A DNA stretch of 64,000 nucleotides. Origin: an uncultured Bacteroidota bacterium (GTDB lineage Bacteria; Bacteroidota; Bacteroidia; Bacteroidales; P3). The position numbers and the translations under genes are program-made. Of the stretch, positions 1 through 8,724 are shown piece by piece (position 1 is the stretch's first letter; the number at the start of each line of letters is the position of its first letter). The notes beneath the pieces are model-generated. The model was not told the origin of the DNA. It saw nothing but the letters and a program-made list of their open reading frames with translations, and did no database searches. The DNA lies in assembly GCA_902800395.1 (NCBI GenBank), contig CADCEC010000004.1, positions 300,443 to 364,442 of the forward strand, in the 5' to 3' direction.

Positions 1-1
1 C

Positions 2-994
2 GTACCTTTCTTTGCCAACGAGCATGTGTCTCTCGAGGGACTCAATTGGGGCACCATTCTCATTGCCGCTATTATTCCTGGCCTCACCCTTGCGGGTCTT
101 GGTTCCATCGACACGTTGCTCACCTCTGTAGTGGCCGATAATATCACCAAGACCAAGCACAACTCCAATCAGGAGCTTATCGGACAGGGCATCGGCAATG
201 CCGTAGCTGGACTTTTCTGTGGCCTCCCTGGCGCCGGCGCCACCATGCGTACCGTCGTCAATGTCAAGAGTGGCGGCCGCACTCAGCTCTCTGGCATGAC
301 CCATGCCATCCTTTTGTTGGCCATCATGTTAGGTCTCGGTAGTGTGGTGCAGTATGTGCCGCTGTCGGTCCTCGCTGGTATTCTTCTCACTGTAGGTTGG
401 GGTATCATCGACTTCAAGGGCTTCAAGGACCTCGTGAAGATTCCTCGCGCCGACGCCGTGGTGCTTATCGTAGTGTTCCTTGTCACCGTCTTTGTCGATC
501 TCCTCACCGCCGTGGGTATCGGCATGGTCATCGCCTGCGTGCTCTTCATGAAACGTGCTTCCGACCTCGTGGAGGGAGGATACAGCAGTCAGGAACTCAC
601 CAACTTCGACAAGGAGAGCCCATGGGATGACGAGCACGGCATGCCCGACACGGTGGCGCACAAAATCTATGTACAGCGTCTCAACGGTCCCATCTTCTTC
701 GGTACTATCAACAAGTTCAAAGAGGTGATGCAGACCGTCCCGGCCGATGCCAAGATTGTCATCATCCGTATGCGGCTGGTTTCCTTTATGGACCAAAGCG
801 GACTCTACGCCATGGAGGAAGCTATCAAGGACCTCCAGAGCCGTGGTGCCCAGGTGCTTATGACCATCATACAGCCTCAGCCTATGTACATGCTTAAGAA
901 CATGAAACTTATCCCCGAAGTCGTTCCCGAGGACCATACCTTCCCCACATTCGAGGCTTGTACTGAATATCTTAGAAATCAATTAAATAAATAA
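2..994 (+). CDS. SulP-family anion permease, C-terminal part with STAS domain (5' truncated)
   Basis: The reading frame is open from base 2, so the gene starts upstream of the window. The visible 330 residues hold the last hydrophobic membrane helices of a SulP (SLC26-like) anion transporter (about residues 10-190), including a GAGATMRTVVN segment that matches the conserved SulP core. A cytoplasmic STAS domain follows (about residues 210-320), with the typical DQSG turn. Family members move sulfate, bicarbonate or other anions across the inner membrane; the substrate cannot be read from sequence. The stop lies only 13 bases before yebC, so the two are probably co-transcribed. Confidence 0.88.
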   Translation, partial: VPFFANEHVSLEGLNWGTILIAAIIPGLTLAGLGSIDTLLTSVVADNITKTKHNSNQELIGQGIGNAVAGLFCGLPGAGATMRTVVNVKSGGRTQLSGMTHAILLLAIMLGLGSVVQYVPLSVLAGILLTVGWGIIDFKGFKDLVKIPRADAVVLIVVFLVTVFVDLLTAVGIGMVIACVLFMKRASDLVEGGYSSQELTNFDKESPWDDEHGMPDTVAHKIYVQRLNGPIFFGTINKFKEVMQTVPADAKIVIIRMRLVSFMDQSGLYAMEEAIKDLQSRGAQVLMTIIQPQPMYMLKNMKLIPEVVPEDHTFPTFEACTEYLRNQLNK

Positions 995-1007
995 AAATAC
1001 TAAAATT

Positions 1008-1718
1008 ATGGGTCGCGCATTTGAATACCGTAAAGCAAGAAAACTGAAACGTTGGGGCCATATGGCCCGTACCTTCACCAAAATTGGTAAAGAAATCGAA
1101 CTCGCCGTCCTCGCCGGCGGTCCCGATCCCTCGAGCAACCTCCGCCTGCGTCTGCTCATGCAGACCGCCAAGAGCGAGTCAATGCCCAAGGAGAACGTCG
1201 AACGTGCTATCAAGCGTGCCACTGAGAAGGACAAGTCAGCCTACAAGGAGGTCGTCTACGACGGCAAAGGTCCTCACGGTGTTGCCGTAGTCGTCGAGAC
1301 CGCCACCGACAATCCTACCCGCACTGTCGCCAATCTCCGTGCTGCCTTCGTCCGTGGTAAGGGCGAGCTCGGCACCATGGGTATGAATGACTTCCTCTTC
1401 GAGCGCAAGTGCTCCTTCGTCGTCGCTTGGCGCGATGACATCGATATGGACGAGCTCGAGCTTGAACTCATCGACTGCGATATCGACGAGGTCTTTCGTG
1501 ATGAGGATGAAATCCTTATCTACGCTGACTTCGCCAACTATGGTCCCATATCCAAGTTCCTTGAAGACAAAGGTCTTGAAATTAAGTCCTTCAAATTCGA
1601 GCGCATCCCTCTTACCACACGAGAACTCTCCGAAGAGGAGCAGGAGGAGGTCAACGGTCTCCTCGAGCGTCTCGAGAACGACGACGATGTTGTGAACGTA
1701 TTCCATAATATGGCATAA
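1008..1718 (+). CDS. yebC: YebC/PmpR-family protein
   Basis: A 236-residue protein of normal family length. The N-terminus (MGRAFEYRKARK, then RWGHMARTFTKIGKEI) is the family signature, and the acidic C-terminal half (EELSEEEQEEVNGLLERLEND type) is also typical. YebC proteins have been described as DNA-binding regulators and, more recently, as ribosome-associated factors that relieve stalling at proline runs, so the role is best left as YebC/TACO1 family. There is no Shine-Dalgarno site; the leader is A-rich, as is normal in Bacteroidetes. It follows the SulP gene by 13 bases. Confidence 0.93.
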   Translation: MGRAFEYRKARKLKRWGHMARTFTKIGKEIELAVLAGGPDPSSNLRLRLLMQTAKSESMPKENVERAIKRATEKDKSAYKEVVYDGKGPHGVAVVVETATDNPTRTVANLRAAFVRGKGELGTMGMNDFLFERKCSFVVAWRDDIDMDELELELIDCDIDEVFRDEDEILIYADFANYGPISKFLEDKGLEIKSFKFERIPLTTRELSEEEQEEVNGLLERLENDDDVVNVFHNMA

Positions 1719-1767
1719 GATTTTTTTTATGCTGTAAAAGTAATATCTGTAGGGATTTGCGTGTGGC

Positions 1768-1788
1768 TGTGAAAATATTTTTTTCACA
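1768..1788 (+). terminator. Weak hairpin terminator after yebC
   Basis: TGTGAAAA pairs with TTTTCACA across a 5-base loop, followed by a T-rich stretch (TTGTTGTTTTTATTT). It lies between yebC and the promoter of the next gene. Read from the sequence only. Confidence 0.5.
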
Positions 1789-1816
1789 TTGTTGTTTTTA
1801 TTTCGCAAAAAATTCG

Positions 1817-1824
1817 TATCTTTG
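1817..1824 (+). promoter_or_regulatory. Bacteroidetes -7 box (TATCTTTG)
   Basis: TATCTTTG followed by C matches the Bacteroidetes primary-sigma -7 element TAnnTTTG. It stands about 46 bases before the ATG at 1871, giving a short A-rich untranslated leader. Confidence 0.75.
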
Positions 1825-1870
1825 CATTCGATTTAGTTATTGTAAATAATAATAAGAATAAGATAAAAAC

Positions 1871-2617
1871 ATGAAAGTCAGAACAATTATCCAGATCGTG
1901 CTCGCCGTTGTTATCATCGGCCTGGGCTTCCTGCTGTTCAAAAACTTTAAGAAGGACATCGACTTCGATAACGAATACACTGCCCGCCGCAACGCCTGCG
2001 CTGAGAAGCTGAAGGTGATTCGTACCCTCGAAGAGGCTTATAAACAGACCTATGGTGTCTACTGTGGCAACTTCGACACCCTCATCAACCGCCTCATGAA
2101 TGAGGATAGTTTGTTGGTGAACAAGGAAGAGTATGACGAAGAGGCCATCGCTAAGGCTGGTATTACTGTCCACGATGTGCAGAATATGGCCTCCGACGAG
2201 GCTCGCACCAAAGGCTTTATCGTCGAGCGTCGCGGCTATGTCAACCCCATCGAAGAATTCCGCAAGAAGAAGGATAACAAGGACTTTGTTATTAGAGACC
2301 CCAAGAGCGGTGTGGATCGTCAGATTACCGACGATGAGATTCGGAATATCCGTTATGTGCCTGGTTTTGGCAAGGATAAGGAATTCAAGCTTGTGGCCAA
2401 GCAGAACGAGGGCGTGTGGGTCTTCATGGCTTGGATTGACTTCGAGGATCTCTATGTGGGTGACAGGATTGACCCCGTGCTGCTGAAGAACAAGATTGCC
2501 GCCATCAACGAGAAGTCGAAGAAACTTCTTGATCAGAACCCCGATGCCGACCCCATCTACACCAGTTGGCGTGTGGGTGACACCCTGAAACCTGAAACGA
2601 GAGGTAACTTTGAATAA
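1871..2617 (+). CDS. Uncharacterised membrane-anchored protein
   Basis: I do not recognise the function. The 248 residues begin with one hydrophobic helix (about residues 5-23, IIQIVLAVVIIGLGFLLF), preceded by a few basic residues. This is an N-terminal anchor with no clear signal-peptidase site. A helical stretch with charged residues and EEAYKQTYGVYCGNFDTL follows; it loosely resembles pseudopilin-type N-termini but has no prepilin cleavage motif. The gene starts a run with DUF3822 (11 bases downstream) and rsmD, so it may be co-transcribed with them. It has its own promoter at 1817. Confidence 0.6.
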   Translation: MKVRTIIQIVLAVVIIGLGFLLFKNFKKDIDFDNEYTARRNACAEKLKVIRTLEEAYKQTYGVYCGNFDTLINRLMNEDSLLVNKEEYDEEAIAKAGITVHDVQNMASDEARTKGFIVERRGYVNPIEEFRKKKDNKDFVIRDPKSGVDRQITDDEIRNIRYVPGFGKDKEFKLVAKQNEGVWVFMAWIDFEDLYVGDRIDPVLLKNKIAAINEKSKKLLDQNPDADPIYTSWRVGDTLKPETRGNFE

Positions 2618-2628
2618 ACCAAAACCCT

Positions 2629-3444
2629 ATGTATCGTAGCAAATCATTGATTGTCACCAACAGTGCGTTTGCTCCGGGAGAAAAAAGATTATCCATTTGC
2701 CTTCGGCCAAATGGATTTTCTTTTTCGGAGTTGACAGCCTCCGGTGTGCTGTTGACCTTCGGCGAGGCCGAGGGGGAACACTCCAAGGCGATGACGGGCG
2801 TGATGGCTGACGTGAAGGCGTTCTTTAACAGCGTGGGCATCCGTCCGCTGGGTTACGGTGGCATGCAACTGGTGGTACTCAGCGACGAGAGCGTTTGGGT
2901 GCCCGACGAGCTCTATTCCGCCACCTCGAATCGTCACTACTTAAAGTTGGTGGGTGGCAAAGCGCTGACGGCGCTGACGGCACCTTGTGGCTCGTTGGCT
3001 TCCACGGCGGTGTTCGCCGCCGACGAGTCACTGACGATGGCCTTCAAAGTGGCTTTCCCCGGTATGAAGGTGATAAACCAGCATGTGCGGTTGGCTTCCA
3101 TGGGTCTCGAGAAGCGTAGCGCGGCGCATCCCGTCCTGCTCACCTATTGGCGCGACCACATGATTGACTATGCCGCCTACCGCGACGGACGTTATATCTT
3201 CGGCAACACCATCCCATACGCTGACGACAACGAGGCTCTATTCCACACCGTAGAGGTGATGAAGAGTTATGGCCTTGAGAATGCTGGCACCGAACTGCTG
3301 ATGTGCGGCGATGTGGATCGCGAGCGCTTCTCCCTGCTGCGTCCCTATTTCCCGTCGGTATCGCTCTACACGGGCGCGCACACTTCCTACCTCAACCCCG
3401 AATTCAAGACCCTACACACTTACCGTAATGCTCTGATATTATAA
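2629..3444 (+). CDS. DUF3822 family protein
   Basis: A 271-residue cytoplasmic protein that resembles DUF3822, a Bacteroidetes family of unknown function usually encoded just before rsmD, as here. The N-terminal LSICLRPNGFSFSEL segment and the overall actin-like/ASKHA-style beta pattern (paired halves, each beginning with short strands) fit the family from memory; no catalytic motif is evident. The call rests on the neighbourhood and general sequence appearance. Confidence 0.65.
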   Translation: MYRSKSLIVTNSAFAPGEKRLSICLRPNGFSFSELTASGVLLTFGEAEGEHSKAMTGVMADVKAFFNSVGIRPLGYGGMQLVVLSDESVWVPDELYSATSNRHYLKLVGGKALTALTAPCGSLASTAVFAADESLTMAFKVAFPGMKVINQHVRLASMGLEKRSAAHPVLLTYWRDHMIDYAAYRDGRYIFGNTIPYADDNEALFHTVEVMKSYGLENAGTELLMCGDVDRERFSLLRPYFPSVSLYTGAHTSYLNPEFKTLHTYRNALIL

Positions 3445-3450
3445 TTATAA

Positions 3451-3484
3451 AGGAGATAAGGAGCCTGGAGATAAGGAGATAAGA
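3451..3484. repeat. 8-nt phrase array (GGAGATAA) upstream of rsmD
   Basis: Three copies of GGAGATAA and one altered GGAGCCT copy fill the 3444-3487 spacer and end three bases before the rsmD ATG. It is one member of the window-wide class of short tandem arrays. Confidence 0.7.
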
Positions 3485-3487
3485 CAA

Positions 3488-4030
3488 ATGCGAATTATAG
3501 CAGGAACACTCAAGGGACGTCGTCTGAACCCGCCGGCAAATCTACCGGTGAGGCCGACGACCGATATGGCTCGCGAGGGACTCTTCAATATCCTCAACAA
3601 CTATGTCGACTTCGACGAGTGTACGGTGATGGACCTCTTCGCCGGTACCGGCGCTATGTCGGTGGAGTTTATCTCTCGTGGCGTGCGCGAGGTGACGGCG
3701 GTGGATATCAACAACGCCTGCACCGACTATATCAAGTCGGAAGCGCAGCGGTTGGAATTGAATAATCTCCGAGTGGTGCGGGCCGATGTGTTCGACCTGC
3801 TGAAGCGTGCCAACCGCAAGTTCGATATCGTCTTTGCCGACCCGCCCTACGCCATAGAAGGGTTGGAGACATTGCCCGGCCTGGTCTTCGATCGTCAGGT
3901 GCTTACCGATGACGGCATCTTCATCCTCGAGCATCCGCGCGAGTATAGTTTCGAGGAGCATCCCCACTTCTGGCAGCACCGCAACTACGGCAAAGTCAAC
4001 TTTACGTTTTTCGCAATGCAACTAGATTAA
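3488..4030 (+). CDS. rsmD: 16S rRNA (guanine966-N2)-methyltransferase RsmD
   Basis: A 180-residue class I SAM-dependent methyltransferase. The N-terminal MRIIAGTLKGRRL is the RsmD signature, DLFAGTGAMSVEFISRG is the SAM-binding loop (about residues 49-65), and FADPPYA (about 116-122) carries the N6/N2-methylase DPPY motif. It methylates G966 of 16S rRNA in the assembled 30S subunit. It follows DUF3822, the usual Bacteroidales order. Confidence 0.94.
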   Translation: MRIIAGTLKGRRLNPPANLPVRPTTDMAREGLFNILNNYVDFDECTVMDLFAGTGAMSVEFISRGVREVTAVDINNACTDYIKSEAQRLELNNLRVVRADVFDLLKRANRKFDIVFADPPYAIEGLETLPGLVFDRQVLTDDGIFILEHPREYSFEEHPHFWQHRNYGKVNFTFFAMQLD

Positions 4031-4043
4031 AGTTAAGAATATG

Positions 4044-4079
4044 GAAGTTAAAGAAGTTATAGAAGTTAAAGAAGTTAAA
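4044..4079. repeat. 9-nt phrase array (GAAGTTAAA x 4)
   Basis: Four units, GAAGTTAAA, GAAGTTATA, GAAGTTAAA, GAAGTTAAA, lie just after the rsmD stop. The last unit overlaps the left arm of the hairpin at 4073-4114, and an inverted version of the phrase (TTTAACT) recurs near 4110 and 4155. Confidence 0.85.
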
Positions 4080-4114
4080 GACAAATGTGCAAGACGATGC
4101 TATTGTCTTTAACT
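4073..4114 (+). terminator. 12-bp inverted repeat after rsmD
   Basis: AGTTAAAGACAA pairs perfectly with TTGTCTTTAACT across an 18-base loop. It lies between rsmD and purC and is built partly from the 9-nt array. There is no clean T-run, so terminator function is inferred from position. Just downstream, GCGAGCGAAGCGAGCG (4118-4133) is another self-repeating phrase. Confidence 0.45.
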
Positions 4115-4181
4115 CCTAGCGAGCGAAGCGAGCGATAACTTCTTTTATTCTTTAACTCCCTAACCTCCAAAAACAGTATAT

Positions 4182-5129
4182 ATGAACGCAATCGTAAAAA
4201 CCAACTTCAATTTCCCGAAGCAGAAAAGCCTCTATGTGGGCAAAGTGCGCGATGTCTACAACATCGACGACAAGTATATGGCGATGGTGGTGAGCGACCG
4301 CATCTCCGCCTTTGATGTCGTTCTCCCCAAGGGCATCCCCTACAAGGGTCAGGTGCTCAACCAGATTGCTGCCAAGTTCCTCGACGCCACCGCCGACATC
4401 CTGCCCAACTGGAAGCTCGCCACTCCCGATCCCATGGTCACCGTGGGACTCAAGTGCGAAGGGTTCCGCGTGGAGATGATTGTTCGCGGCTACCTCGCCG
4501 GCAGCGCCTGGCGCGAGTATAAGGCCGGTGCCCGCACCCTCTGCGGCGTGCCGCTGCCCGAAGGTATGGTCGAGAACCAGAAGTTCCCGACCCCCATCGT
4601 CACCCCCACCACCAAGGCCGACGAAGGTCACGACGAGAACATCAGCCGTGAGGAGATTATCCGCACGGGCCTCGTCAGCAAGGAAGACTACGACCAGCTG
4701 GAGTGTTACGCCCTGCAGCTCTTCCAGCGTGGTACCGAGATGGCCGCCCAGAAGGGCCTCATCCTGGTGGACACCAAGTACGAGTTCGGCAAACGCGACG
4801 GCAAGATCTACCTCATCGACGAGATTCACACTCCCGACAGCAGCCGTTATTTCTATGCCGAGGGCTATGAGGAGCGTCTGAAGAAAGGCGAGCACCAGCG
4901 TCAGCTCAGCAAGGAGTTCGTCCGCGAGTGGCTCATGGACAACGGCTTCCAGGGTAAGGAAGGCCAGCAGGTGCCCGAAATGACCGACGAGATCGTCAAC
5001 AGCATCTCCGACCGCTACATCGAGCTTTACGAGCACATCACGGGAGAAAAGTTCCAGAAAGCCGACGACTGCGCCGATGTCGCTGCCCGCATCGAGAAGA
5101 ACGTCTCCGACTACTTGAAGACGCTCTGA
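4182..5129 (+). CDS. purC: Phosphoribosylaminoimidazole-succinocarboxamide synthase
   Basis: A 315-residue SAICAR synthetase of the longer Bacteroidetes type. It joins CAIR and aspartate with ATP in purine synthesis. Diagnostic segments are [29 protein letters not shown] near the N-terminus, [19 protein letters not shown] (about residues 92-110) and [12 protein letters not shown] (about 212-223). The stop TGA shares one base with the ATG of the CYTH gene (ATGA-type coupling). Confidence 0.95.
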   Translation: MNAIVKTNFNFPKQKSLYVGKVRDVYNIDDKYMAMVVSDRISAFDVVLPKGIPYKGQVLNQIAAKFLDATADILPNWKLATPDPMVTVGLKCEGFRVEMIVRGYLAGSAWREYKAGARTLCGVPLPEGMVENQKFPTPIVTPTTKADEGHDENISREEIIRTGLVSKEDYDQLECYALQLFQRGTEMAAQKGLILVDTKYEFGKRDGKIYLIDEIHTPDSSRYFYAEGYEERLKKGEHQRQLSKEFVREWLMDNGFQGKEGQQVPEMTDEIVNSISDRYIELYEHITGEKFQKADDCADVAARIEKNVSDYLKTL

Positions 5130-5614
5130 TGGAAATAGAGCGCAAATATCTTGTGCGGGAACTGCCATCGGACCTCGATGGTTATCCCCACGTCGAGATA
5201 GAGCAATGTTACCTATGCACATCGCCCACCGTGCGCATCCGCCGGATGGGCGATGTGTATATCTTGACTGTCAAAGAGAAAGTAATAAGTGGAAAGCGGA
5301 AAGTGGAAAGTGGAAAGCCTGAGGCAATTGTGAATCGCGAGGAGGAGTTCGCCCTCAGTGCCGAAGCTTATGAACGTCTGAAGGCAAAATGCGAAGGACG
5401 TCCGGTGCTGAAGACCCGCTACAAGATTCCGCTGGAGGGTGGCCTCACAGCCGAACTTGATATCTTCCACGACGCCCATGAAGGCCTGCGCCTTGTCGAG
5501 GTGGAATTCCCCGACACCGCCGTCTCCAACACCTTCACGCCCCCCGCCTGGTTCGGCGAGGATGTCTCCTCCGACCGCCGCTACCGTAACAGCTGGCTGG
5601 CATTCAACGAGTAA
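5129..5614 (+). CDS. CYTH domain protein (triphosphate tunnel family)
   Basis: A 161-residue CYTH protein. It opens with MEIERKYLV, which contains the ExExK metal/triphosphate-binding signature (E2, E4, K6). The family includes inorganic triphosphatases; the exact substrate here is unknown. A 28-base array of GTGGAAA units (5289-5316) encodes SGKRKVESGK in the loop after the second strand set, where relatives are shorter. Translation is coupled to purC by a one-base overlap. Confidence 0.85.
   Translation: MEIERKYLVRELPSDLDGYPHVEIEQCYLCTSPTVRIRRMGDVYILTVKEKVISGKRKVESGKPEAIVNREEEFALSAEAYERLKAKCEGRPVLKTRYKIPLEGGLTAELDIFHDAHEGLRLVEVEFPDTAVSNTFTPPAWFGEDVSSDRRYRNSWLAFNE
5289..5316. repeat. 7-nt phrase array (GTGGAAA x 4) inside the CYTH gene
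   Basis: Units GTGGAAA, GCGGAAA, GTGGAAA, GTGGAAA. They are read in frame as part of the cyclic heptapeptide V-E-S-G-K-W/R-K. The same phrase recurs at 13577, 14076 and 24078. Confidence 0.92.
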
Positions 5615-5621
5615 AATAAAA

Positions 5622-5645
5622 CGAGCGTCCCGATTGGGACGCTCG
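5622..5645. terminator. Terminator between convergent CYTH and acyl-CoA dehydrogenase genes
   Basis: CGAGCGTCCC pairs with GGGACGCTCG over a GATT loop: a 10-bp perfect stem, followed on the plus strand by CTCTTTCT and preceded by AAAATAAAA (T-rich on the minus strand). It serves both converging genes. Confidence 0.85.
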
Positions 5646-5667
5646 CTCTTTCTGGTAAAAGGTCGAC

Positions 5668-7380
5668 TTACTCGGCGCGGAAGCTGGCGAGGTCGGCCTC
5701 GGTGAAGTGCATGATGTAGTAGGCCTTGGCGCAGACATCTTCCTCGGTCATGCGGACGTAGACGTTGGCGCTCTTCTCGAAGAGTTCGGGGGCGCGGCTG
5801 GCGTCATCGATAATCAGGAGGCTCATGATGATCTCGCAGGTCATGTCGTACAGGCGGCGGGCCAGGAAGTCGTGGAGCTCCTGGCTGTTGGCGTCGTTGA
5901 CGTATTTGACGGCTTGCTCATATAAATTGATGAGGGGCTCAATGCGGGCCTTCAATGCAGTGGCGGAACCGCTGCACACACTGTTGAGCATGTCGCGCAT
6001 CACCTGCAGGTAGGTGCCGTTGGTGATGTAACGCACGGCGGCGACGACCTGCAGCTGGGTGGTACCTTCATAGATGCTGAAGATACGGGCGTCGCGGTAG
6101 AGTCGCTGGCTCTTGTATTCCATGATGAAGCCGGAGCCGCCGTGGATGCTGATGGCGTCGTAGGCGTTTTGGTTGGCATACTCGGAGTTCATACCCTTGG
6201 CGATGGGGGTGAAGGCGTCGGCTAGGCGGTTGTACATCTTCATCTCGGCGCGTTCCTCGGGAGTGAGCTTGCGGTCGCGCTGGATATCCTCGAGGCACTT
6301 GTAGAGGTCCACATATCGGGCGGTCTGGTAGAGCAGGCTGCGGCCGGCATCGAGCTTGGCTTTCATGCGGCTCAGCATGTCGTAGACAGCAGGGAACTTG
6401 ATAATCTTCTCGCCGAATTGGGCACGTTCGCGGGCATAAGCGAGGCCTTCGTTGTAGGCTTCCTGGCTCAGGCCTACGCTCTGGGCGGCAATACCCAAAC
6501 GGGCGCCGTTCATCAGGGCCATCACATATTTGATGAGGCCAAGTTTGCGGTCGCCGCAGAGTTCGGCCTTTGCGTTCTTGTAGGTGAGCTCGCAGGTGGG
6601 GCTGCCGTGGATACCGAGCTTGTGCTCGATGTGGCGCACGTCGACGCCGCCGTTGCGCTTGTCGTAGATGAACATCGACAGGCCGCGGCCGTCCTTGGTG
6701 CCCTCCTCGCTGCGGGCGAGGACGAGGTGGATGTCACTGTCACCGTTGGTGATGAAGCGCTTCACGCCGTTGAGGCGCCAGCAGTTCTCCTTCTCATCGA
6801 AGGTGGCCTTGAGCATCACGCGCTGGAGGTCGGAGCCTGCGTCGGGCTCGGTGAGGTCCATACTCATGGTCTCGCCGGCGCAGATGCGCGGGATGTACTT
6901 TTGACGTTGTTCCTCGCTACCGAACTCATAGAGAGTGTCGATGCAGCTCTGCAGGCTCCAGATGTTCTGGAAGCCGGCGTCGGCGGCGGCCACCAGCTCG
7001 CTGGCCATCGAGAAGATGACGTTGGGGAGGTTCAATCCGCCGTAGCGGCGCGGCATGGAGACACCATAAAGACCGGCCTTGCGGGTCTGCTCAAGGTTCT
7101 CGAAGGTCTTCGAGGCATAAATCATGCGGTTGTTCTCCAGGTGCGGACCCTCGAGGTCTACGCTCTCGGAGTTGACGGCGAGGGTGTTGGCGGCCACGTC
7201 ACCGGTGATTTCGAGCACGCGTTTGTAGTTCTCCATAGCGTCCTCGAAGTCCACGGGGGCGTAGTCGATGCCCTTCTGGGCGTCCTCGTAATTCTTTTCG
7301 CGAAGCTCGACCAGGCGCTTCATTTGCGGATGCTCCAGGTGGAACGCAATCTCAGGATGGTCGGTATAGTAATTAGCCAT
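5668..7380 (-). CDS. Acyl-CoA dehydrogenase (long, C-terminally extended form)
   Basis: A 570-residue FAD-dependent acyl-CoA dehydrogenase, longer than the usual 380. Residues 1-450 hold the classic fold: MDLTEPDAGSDL (FAD/substrate loop), GVKRFITNGDSD, the HKLGIHGSPTCEL segment and IYEGTTQLQ, whose Glu (about residue 438) is the expected catalytic base. The extra 110 residues are helical, as in the extended ACAD class. It is the last gene of an etfB-etfA-acd operon and probably works with EtfAB in butyryl-CoA-type or amino-acid-derived acyl-CoA metabolism; chain length is not determined by sequence. Confidence 0.9.
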   Translation of the reverse strand: MANYYTDHPEIAFHLEHPQMKRLVELREKNYEDAQKGIDYAPVDFEDAMENYKRVLEITGDVAANTLAVNSESVDLEGPHLENNRMIYASKTFENLEQTRKAGLYGVSMPRRYGGLNLPNVIFSMASELVAAADAGFQNIWSLQSCIDTLYEFGSEEQRQKYIPRICAGETMSMDLTEPDAGSDLQRVMLKATFDEKENCWRLNGVKRFITNGDSDIHLVLARSEEGTKDGRGLSMFIYDKRNGGVDVRHIEHKLGIHGSPTCELTYKNAKAELCGDRKLGLIKYVMALMNGARLGIAAQSVGLSQEAYNEGLAYARERAQFGEKIIKFPAVYDMLSRMKAKLDAGRSLLYQTARYVDLYKCLEDIQRDRKLTPEERAEMKMYNRLADAFTPIAKGMNSEYANQNAYDAISIHGGSGFIMEYKSQRLYRDARIFSIYEGTTQLQVVAAVRYITNGTYLQVMRDMLNSVCSGSATALKARIEPLINLYEQAVKYVNDANSQELHDFLARRLYDMTCEIIMSLLIIDDASRAPELFEKSANVYVRMTEEDVCAKAYYIMHFTEADLASFRAE

Positions 7381-7441
7381 AATCTTAATGTTTTCTGTGT
7401 TTTATGTCGTTTTTCTCTCGGGGCTCGTTGGGGTGGCTCGA

Positions 7442-7630
7442 TTTCCCATTGGGATTTTGCAATTTCCCATTGGGATTTTGCAATTTCTCATTGAGATTTT
7501 TCATTTTCCCATTGGGATTTTTTCGTTTCTCATTGGGGCTTTAAAATTTCCCCACGGGATTTTTAATTTTCCCCACGGGATTTTGCAAAATCCCCACGGG
7601 ATTTCTCAATTTCCCCACGGGATTTTTTCG
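7442..7630. repeat. 21-bp x 9 tandem array in the etfA-acd spacer
   Basis: Nine units of exactly 21 bases, starting at 7442, 7463, 7484, 7505, 7526, 7547, 7568, 7589 and 7610. Units 1-5 carry a core of the type CCCATTGGG (units 3 and 5 vary it); units 6-9 carry CCCCACGGG. The core is followed by ATTTT and a variable 3-base end (CAA, CAT, TCG, AAA, AAT). Every unit has a CCC/GGG pairing core, so transcripts can form a chain of mini-hairpins. It fills most of the 279-base gap within the operon. Because 21 is a multiple of 3, a spurious plus-strand frame encoding FPIGILQ/FPHGIFN heptapeptides runs through it. Confidence 0.97.
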
Positions 7631-7659
7631 CCTCCCGTCCCGGCAGCCCTCCGGCGGCT

Positions 7660-8724
7660 TTACTTGCTGTTCTGTTTGTAGTACTTAATCATCTTAGGCA
7701 CAACCTCTTCCACCGTGCCGGTAATCACATAGTCGGCAATCTTGTTGATGGGGGCCTCGGGGTCGGAGTTGATGCTGATGATGATGCCCGAGTCCTGCAT
7801 GCCGGCGATGTGCTGGATCTGGCCGCTGATGCCGCAGGCGATGTACACCTTGGGGTGCACCGTGACGCCCGTCTGGCCAATCTGGCGGTCGTTGTCAATC
7901 CAGCCGGCGTCGACGGCGGCGCGGCTGCCGCCCACCTCGCCGTGCAGCACTTTGGCCAGCTCGAACAGGCTGTCGAAGCCCTCCTTCGAGCCCACGCCGT
8001 AACCGCCGGCCACGACGATGGGGGCGCCTTTCAGGTTGTGCTTCGCGGCCTCCACATGGTGGTCGAGCACTTTTACTACAAAGGCTTCTGGCGAGACATA
8101 TTTACTTACTTCCGGATAGACGACCTCTTTCTTGCAGGCCTGGGAGGCCTTGGCTCCACTTCGGTCGCCGAGCCCGTCATAGATGGCCTTCTGCATGACG
8201 CCGCTGCGCACGGTGGCCATCTGCGGACGGTGGTCGGGGTTGACGATGGTGGCCACAATGTTGCCGCCGAAAGCGGGACGGATCTGGTACAGCAGGTTCT
8301 CATACACCTTGCCGCTCTTCTTGTCCTCGTAGGGGCCGATTTCGAGCTGCGTGCAGTCGGCGGTGAGGCCGCTGGTGAGGCTCGACGAGACACGCGGGCC
8401 GAGGTCGCGGCCGATGACCGTGGCGCCCATCAGGCAGATCTGCGGCTGCTCCTCCTTGAAGAGGTTCACCACGATGTCGGTGTGCGGCGCCGAAGTGTAG
8501 GGGAAGAGCTCGGGGGCATCGAACACGAAGAGCTTGTCCACGCCGTAGGGCAACACCTGCTCCTCCACTTTGCCCTTGATGCCGGTGCCGATGGCCACAG
8601 CGTGAAGTTCCACGCCCAGCTCATTGGCCAGCTTACGGCCTTTGGTCAGAAGTTCCTGCGACACCTCGCGCACTTCCGTTCCTTCAATCTCAATATATAC
8701 GAATACGTTGTTCATGTTAGCCAA
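7660..8724 (-). CDS. etfA: Electron transfer flavoprotein alpha subunit
   Basis: 354 residues. The C-terminal FAD-binding domain is diagnostic: PIVVAGGYGVGSKEGF, then ACGISGQIQHIAGMQDSG (about residues 294-311) and INSDPEAPINKIADYVI. The N-terminal half is the adenine-nucleotide-like alpha/beta domain. EtfA and EtfB form the electron carrier between acyl-CoA dehydrogenase and its partner; in anaerobes such complexes can bifurcate electrons. It overlaps etfB by 8 bases and precedes the dehydrogenase across the 21-bp array. Confidence 0.95.
   Translation of the reverse strand: MANMNNVFVYIEIEGTEVREVSQELLTKGRKLANELGVELHAVAIGTGIKGKVEEQVLPYGVDKLFVFDAPELFPYTSAPHTDIVVNLFKEEQPQICLMGATVIGRDLGPRVSSSLTSGLTADCTQLEIGPYEDKKSGKVYENLLYQIRPAFGGNIVATIVNPDHRPQMATVRSGVMQKAIYDGLGDRSGAKASQACKKEVVYPEVSKYVSPEAFVVKVLDHHVEAAKHNLKGAPIVVAGGYGVGSKEGFDSLFELAKVLHGEVGGSRAAVDAGWIDNDRQIGQTGVTVHPKVYIACGISGQIQHIAGMQDSGIIISINSDPEAPINKIADYVITGTVEEVVPKMIKYYKQNSK

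Noticed and set aside
6418-7494. 358-residue plus-strand frame antisense to the acyl-CoA dehydrogenase gene
   Set aside because: Its composition (Val/Leu/His/Gly-rich) is that of a codon-biased reverse complement. The minus-strand gene is clearly conserved.
7442-7630. CRISPR-like array
   Set aside because: The 21-bp units are contiguous direct repeats with no unique spacers, and no cas gene is near.
7388-7681. 97-residue open frame with FPIGILQ/FPHGIFN heptapeptides on the plus strand
   Set aside because: It exists only because the 21-bp period is a multiple of 3. It lies antisense to the etf operon spacer, with no promoter or homologue I recognise.
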